Positions 62,272-64,000 of a stretch of DNA of 64,000 nt are shown in pieces. Both the position numbers and the translations under genes were made by a program. Numbering within the stretch: the first letter of the stretch is position 1; each line of letters starts with the position of its first letter. The stretch spans positions 241,998,588 through 242,062,587 of the forward strand of contig NC_050099.1 of the NCBI RefSeq assembly GCF_902167145.1, given 5' to 3'. Source of the stretch: Zea mays. Its lineage: Eukaryota > Streptophyta > Magnoliopsida > Poales > Poaceae. The notes beneath the pieces were generated by a model. It saw only the letters and a list, made by a program, of their open reading frames with translations. It was not told where the DNA came from and ran no database searches.

Positions 62272-64000
62272 CTAGTAATTTGCGCGCGCCTTGCGCGCGT
62301 GAGAAGCACATTTTGTAATGTAAGTGACAAAAATATTATATGCGATTATCAATGTAATCTTTCTTTTAAATATTGTCCGCAAACTTCTTAATGAAATTAA
62401 TTTAAGATTAACATTGAAATGTGAAAGGGTATTTGAGTACTAAATTTTAATATATCAATCCGAGGGACACATTTTATAGAAGTGGGAAACACATCATAGT
62501 GAAGAGGTACAAACACATAGTAAAAAACATGGGATAATACTATAATAGAAACCTTGAGTGGTGAATCTAGGGAAATGAAATAGGACCAAGTTGATTGTTG
62601 TTAGAAAGAGAATTGCAGTTGTTGTGTATCCAAGGATATATGGTGCATTCATTAACTTCTTGAGTGTTGATAAAAATAGTAACATCAGTAGCAATATGAA
62701 GAATAAATTGCTTGATATATTCACATACTGTTTAGAATTAAATTTGAACATATTAGCATGTAATATGAGAATTCATTCCCTTCGCTTACGAAATATACCT
62801 AGGGTTTAAAAAGATAAAAATATACCATCAAGAAATAAATGATATTAGCTAGATTTAGATAAAAGAATAATTACGGTACCTAGAGAAGATATCTCAAGAG
62901 TCTAGATAGATGGTACAGTAGGAAACATATGGTGGCAAACAAAACTAACAACATTCAAACTTTCAAAAATCTCTTACCGATAGTATAGGATGGCAAACAT
63001 AAGAGGACCGAGGAGATCTACCACTGTTCTCTTATGATTGGCCACAACTAAGACAATAAGGCATTTTTCAAACCTAGGCAATATGTATTTGGATTCTAGG
63101 TACGAAAATTTCGTATGCCATGTTCTTTGATCTAGTTATATTGTGTTGGATCTTCTGCTAAATATTTTTTTGTATGGTTTAAGTATTTTGTCCTACATGT
63201 TGACAACTTTAAAACTTAAACTATCGTTTGTTGTGAGATACTTAGTTTTCTTTATGTGATGTTATGGTTTATAAATGCAACCAATATTATCATTTGAGAG
63301 GTAATACATAAGCAAAGGAGTATAATTTAAGAGCATTAAAACACACTTAAATCCTATGGTAATTCTTTTTTTAACTAATTAGGACCAATATTTAAATTAA
63401 TACTATGTTTATGCGGTGAGAGGAAAGGGTGAAACCTGGACTTGTTTATGGAACGCGTAAAAGGTTGGTGAGGTATGTACCGTATAAACACAAACAAACT
63501 ACTATGTAGGAATAAAACATAAATTTAGAAGTAATACATATTCATAATTGTTTTTTAGCTTTTTTTCCTAGAATAACCAGCTCAAAAAATAGAACAATAA
63601 AATGTTTTTGTGACAAAGAGGTGATGAAAAAGATTAGTTTTTAGTCTATTGCCGTGGAGGAAACACTAATGTAAGTGGCCAACCTTTTTAAAATAAGAAA
63701 TTATATAAATTTGCCTTTTTGTTTAAGTTAGTGGTTCCTTAAAGCGTCGTCGAGGTTCTGAAGGTGTCCTTCAGTTACAACACAAATAATCTAAAAATTA
63801 CCAACAACTAACTACTATAAAAAAATGTATGCCGTGAAAATGCAGAAAACAGAGTAAAATACTTTGGCGAAATCAGAAGTTACGTAATTGTTGACCATAT
63901 ATTCCTTTCCTGCAAAAAATGAATGGGAGGATATATATTCACCCTATTTGTTAGGCCCAAGGTAAAATACCTGCATCTTTCTCCTAGTATCCGGAAATAA
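62272..64000 (-). mobile_element. Helitron 3' end, minus strand, running off the window
   Basis: On the minus strand: hairpin CGCGCGCAAGGCGCGCG, then CAAATTACTAG, then T. The CTAG terminus is at 62272-62275, and the base before it on the plus strand (62271) is A, fitting an A/T target. The remainder to 64000 is AT-rich with no recognised gene; the 5' end and any Rep-Hel gene are not in view. How far the element extends is unknown. Confidence 0.6.

Noticed and set aside
61190..62311. Minus-strand frames in the tandem repeat and GC-rich ends
   Set aside because: Generated by repeat units and gcg-rich simple sequence.

Overview
The window looks like a chromosome segment of a large-genome grass, most likely maize (Zea mays) or another Andropogoneae. 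The reasons are nested Opie/Ji-type Sirevirus copia elements with CACCGGAC-palindrome LTRs, mixed gypsy, PIF/Harbinger, hAT, Mutator-like, LINE and Helitron sequence, GT-AG introns, and a single plant-type nuclear gene. Nothing bacterial, viral or organellar was seen. All assignments come from reading translations and motifs by eye; no database search was run.

1-24294 is one retrotransposon nest. From outside in: a minus-strand copia (5' LTR 22214-24294) is interrupted by a second minus-strand Sirevirus (5' LTR 20752-21955, body running off the left edge). That one is interrupted by a gypsy element (1261-19424, duplication ggcga) and by a hAT-like element (19680-20484). The gypsy is interrupted by a plus-strand Sirevirus (5990-17272, duplication gtaag). 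That Sirevirus is cut in its RT/RNase H region by a solo LTR (12640-13301, duplication gtacc). A second solo LTR of the same family sits at 23396-24093. The gypsy has lost most of pol and carries a fragment of a KNOX homeobox gene. The plus-strand Sirevirus has three LTRs with a piece of PIF/Harbinger transposase between the last two.

25350-36960 is DNA-transposon territory: a PIF/Harbinger element with a two-exon transposase that has lost its third catalytic residue, a Myb/SANT-like partner ORF and several minisatellites, then a composite Helitron. The Helitron has an internal 3' terminus at 33832 directly followed by a plasma-membrane H+-ATPase gene fragment with its introns, and a second 3' terminus at 36598. 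A tandem copy of a PIF-like end lies about 100 bp before the host gene.

37067-59379 holds the one host gene, an apparently intact nine-exon TBCC-domain protein (TBCCD1 family, 579 aa by my count). Introns 2, 3 and 4 are swollen by transposons: a MULE-like element with a SINE, nested LINEs, a Hopscotch-like copia flanked by a 613-bp duplication, two plus-strand LINEs with a Tourist-like MITE, a 1.25-kb deleted copia and a 67-bp LINE stub. No exon is interrupted.

59380-64000 is the 3' flank: a GC-rich promoter-like stretch, a 1.1-kb inverted-repeat element filled with a tandem repeat, and the 3' end of a minus-strand Helitron running off the right edge.
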